From assembly GCA_947447815.1 (NCBI GenBank), contig CANFLJ010000164.1:1-5174 (forward strand): DNA of 5,174 nt, given 5' to 3'. Below the pieces are notes generated by a model. That model was given only the letters and a program-made list of their open reading frames with translations. It was not told the DNA's origin and did no database searches. The DNA comes from Chitinophagaceae bacterium. Its GTDB lineage: Bacteria; Bacteroidota; Bacteroidia; Chitinophagales; Chitinophagaceae. Positions 4,174 through 5,174 of the stretch are shown one piece after another (position 1 is the first letter of the stretch; every line of letters begins with the position of its first letter). Position numbers and translations under genes: made by a program.

Positions 4174-4209
4174 ATTATCAAATTATCAAATCATCAAATT
4201 ATCACATTA
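4174..4209 (-). repeat. 8-bp-period ATTATCAA repeat, copy 3
   Basis: Four units (ATTATCAA, ATTATCAA, ATCATCAA, ATTATCAC) are followed by ATTA, the same repeat as at 93-129 and 172-208. Its last three bases (4207-4209) are the complement of the TAA stop codon of the adjacent gene, so gene and repeat overlap by one codon. On the minus strand it is full of TGA and TAA. Confidence 0.8.
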
Positions 4210-5174
4210 TCCTATTATCGTCACCTCATAGCTCGCTTCGTTTACTGTACTATCATTCTTCACCAGTAAAAAGGTATGCTTCAAATCGCCTAAGTCCGAT
4301 GGTTTGATGTTGGCAGAATGTGCAGGTTGAATTTCTATTGCCAGCGCATTATTCATGTCTGTAGCGGTAGCGCCCAACCATATCCAGATAGCAGCATTGG
4401 TGCCGTTGTTTTTCACTTCCAGTTCAATGTTGTCGGTAAATGTTCTATTAATAATCTCTACCATGCCACCAACTATGATGGTACCTGCATGCACATCGTG
4501 TGGATGGTGAGCAGAAGAATATAACAGACCAAAATTAACCAGACCTTTACAGGTTGCAACATCACCGGGATGTAATTCCGCAATTTTGTGAACGCCTTTG
4601 GTTAATCCCAACTCCAGATCCAATCTGTTACTTTTTACAAGTATTTTGGTCTGATCCACATCCCCTTTTACGGTTACCTGTGCCGAACGCGCTGTTCGCA
4701 AGTTGGTACCAATTGCCAGTAATTCGGAAGATACTTCGTCACCTAGTTTGAGGGTATACTTAGCGGTTAAAGCATTAATACGGTTTACTAATGTAGGAAT
4801 ATGTTCCCGGGTAGGTTGATTATATTCAGACTTGCCATTAGGGTAAAATTCCAGATAGCCTTCCGATTCCGCGCCGCCCAAGGAGCGCATAATTACGCCA
4901 TCAAGTTCGCTTAATTTGGTGCCAAAAACATTCGACATAATAACAACCGCCTTGGTTTTGATACCTCGTAAATTGGTTGCAAGATCTTCGTGACTCACTT
5001 CTGCCTCAAAAGCAGCTACCAGTGGCGTAAGGAAAGCAATCAGTTCATCGTACAAATGCAGTTTGTTTGCATTGGTCAATCTTTTTAAAAAGTCTGTTGC
5101 AAAGTTTAATAATCTATCTCTGCTCATGCCTGGTTTATTAAACAGGTTGGCGAAGAATTTTTCTACTGTAATCA
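4207..5174 (-). CDS. Protein of unknown function, helical N-terminus and beta-rich C-terminus; probably 5'-truncated by the window
   Basis: I do not recognise this protein. From the internal ATG at 5127 it is 306 aa. The frame stays open for 15 more codons to the window edge and reads ITVEKFFANLFNKPG before that Met. The two bases left at the edge are TG, so an ATG starting one base outside the window (MITVEKFF...) is plausible and fits coding sequence better than a start at 5127. From the ATG at 5127, residues 1 to about 80 look helical, with heptad-like leucines. Residues 150-306 are beta-rich, with alternating VTV, ILVKS, LELEL-like strands, a His cluster AHHPHDVH (206-213), and a final stretch (IWIWLG...LLVKND...YEVTIIG) resembling a small beta-sandwich. 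No signal peptide or membrane segment is seen. Base composition is like the sulfatase, not the AT-rich island. Confidence 0.8.
   Translation of the reverse strand, partial: ITVEKFFANLFNKPGMSRDRLLNFATDFLKRLTNANKLHLYDELIAFLTPLVAAFEAEVSHEDLATNLRGIKTKAVVIMSNVFGTKLSELDGVIMRSLGGAESEGYLEFYPNGKSEYNQPTREHIPTLVNRINALTAKYTLKLGDEVSSELLAIGTNLRTARSAQVTVKGDVDQTKILVKSNRLDLELGLTKGVHKIAELHPGDVATCKGLVNFGLLYSSAHHPHDVHAGTIIVGGMVEIINRTFTDNIELEVKNNGTNAAIWIWLGATATDMNNALAIEIQPAHSANIKPSDLGDLKHTFLLVKNDSTVNEASYEVTIIG

Noticed and set aside
1722..4209. Integron cassette array with attC sites
   Set aside because: Palindromic repeats around TA modules recall integron cassettes, but no integrase is present, I find no paired GTTRRRY/RYYYAAC core sites, and the genes point in both directions.
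4318..4751. Two plus-strand ORFs (4318-4524, 4554-4751)
   Set aside because: They are antisense to the continuous minus-strand gene, with no supporting motif or promoter.

Overview
The window looks like chromosomal DNA of a member of the Bacteroidota (Chitinophagia/Sphingobacteriia-like; genus not determinable). Genes are AT-rich and lack Shine-Dalgarno sequences. At least four promoters carry the Bacteroidota -7 element TAnnTTTG. The sulfatase has a Bacteroidota-style signal peptide ending FAQ. AT-rich direct-repeat families fill the intergenic spaces.

Layout. Positions 1-210: a bidirectional terminator hairpin (3-34) and a perfect 79-bp tandem duplication. Positions 211-1536 (minus): a secreted or lipoprotein Cys-type sulfatase with a well-placed promoter at 1631-1661. 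Positions 1537-4206: an island of small, AT-richer modules. These are a VapB/VapC toxin-antitoxin operon (1939-2576, plus), a second unrelated PIN-toxin operon (2743-3329, minus, convergent with the first), and a stand-alone retropepsin-like aspartyl protease (3594-4013, minus). Positions 4207 to the right edge (minus): a protein of unknown function with a helical N-terminal and a beta-rich C-terminal half. Its reading frame stays open through the window edge, so the gene is probably cut at its 5' end.

The most notable pattern is a mosaic, partly palindromic repeat family. One copy, always in the same orientation, lies in each of the four gaps around the island modules: sulfatase/TA1, TA1/TA2, TA2/protease and protease/unknown gene. 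Each small module is therefore bracketed by direct repeats regardless of gene orientation, which gives a cassette-like layout. The best copy (1759-1866) has 12-bp perfect terminal inverted repeats, an internal cloverleaf-like palindrome and a purine-rich block flanked by TACA on both sides. A separate 8-bp-period repeat, rich in stop codons on the minus strand, sits directly after the stop codons of the two long minus-strand genes.

Functionally, the two TA modules should act independently: each PIN endoribonuclease is held by its co-transcribed antitoxin, and the first has a clear candidate operator over its promoter. The sulfatase would hydrolyse sulfate esters in the periplasm or at the cell surface. 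Nothing in the sequence ties it or the unknown gene to the TA/protease island beyond adjacency. I see no mobile-element integrase, transposase, CRISPR array, rRNA or tRNA.
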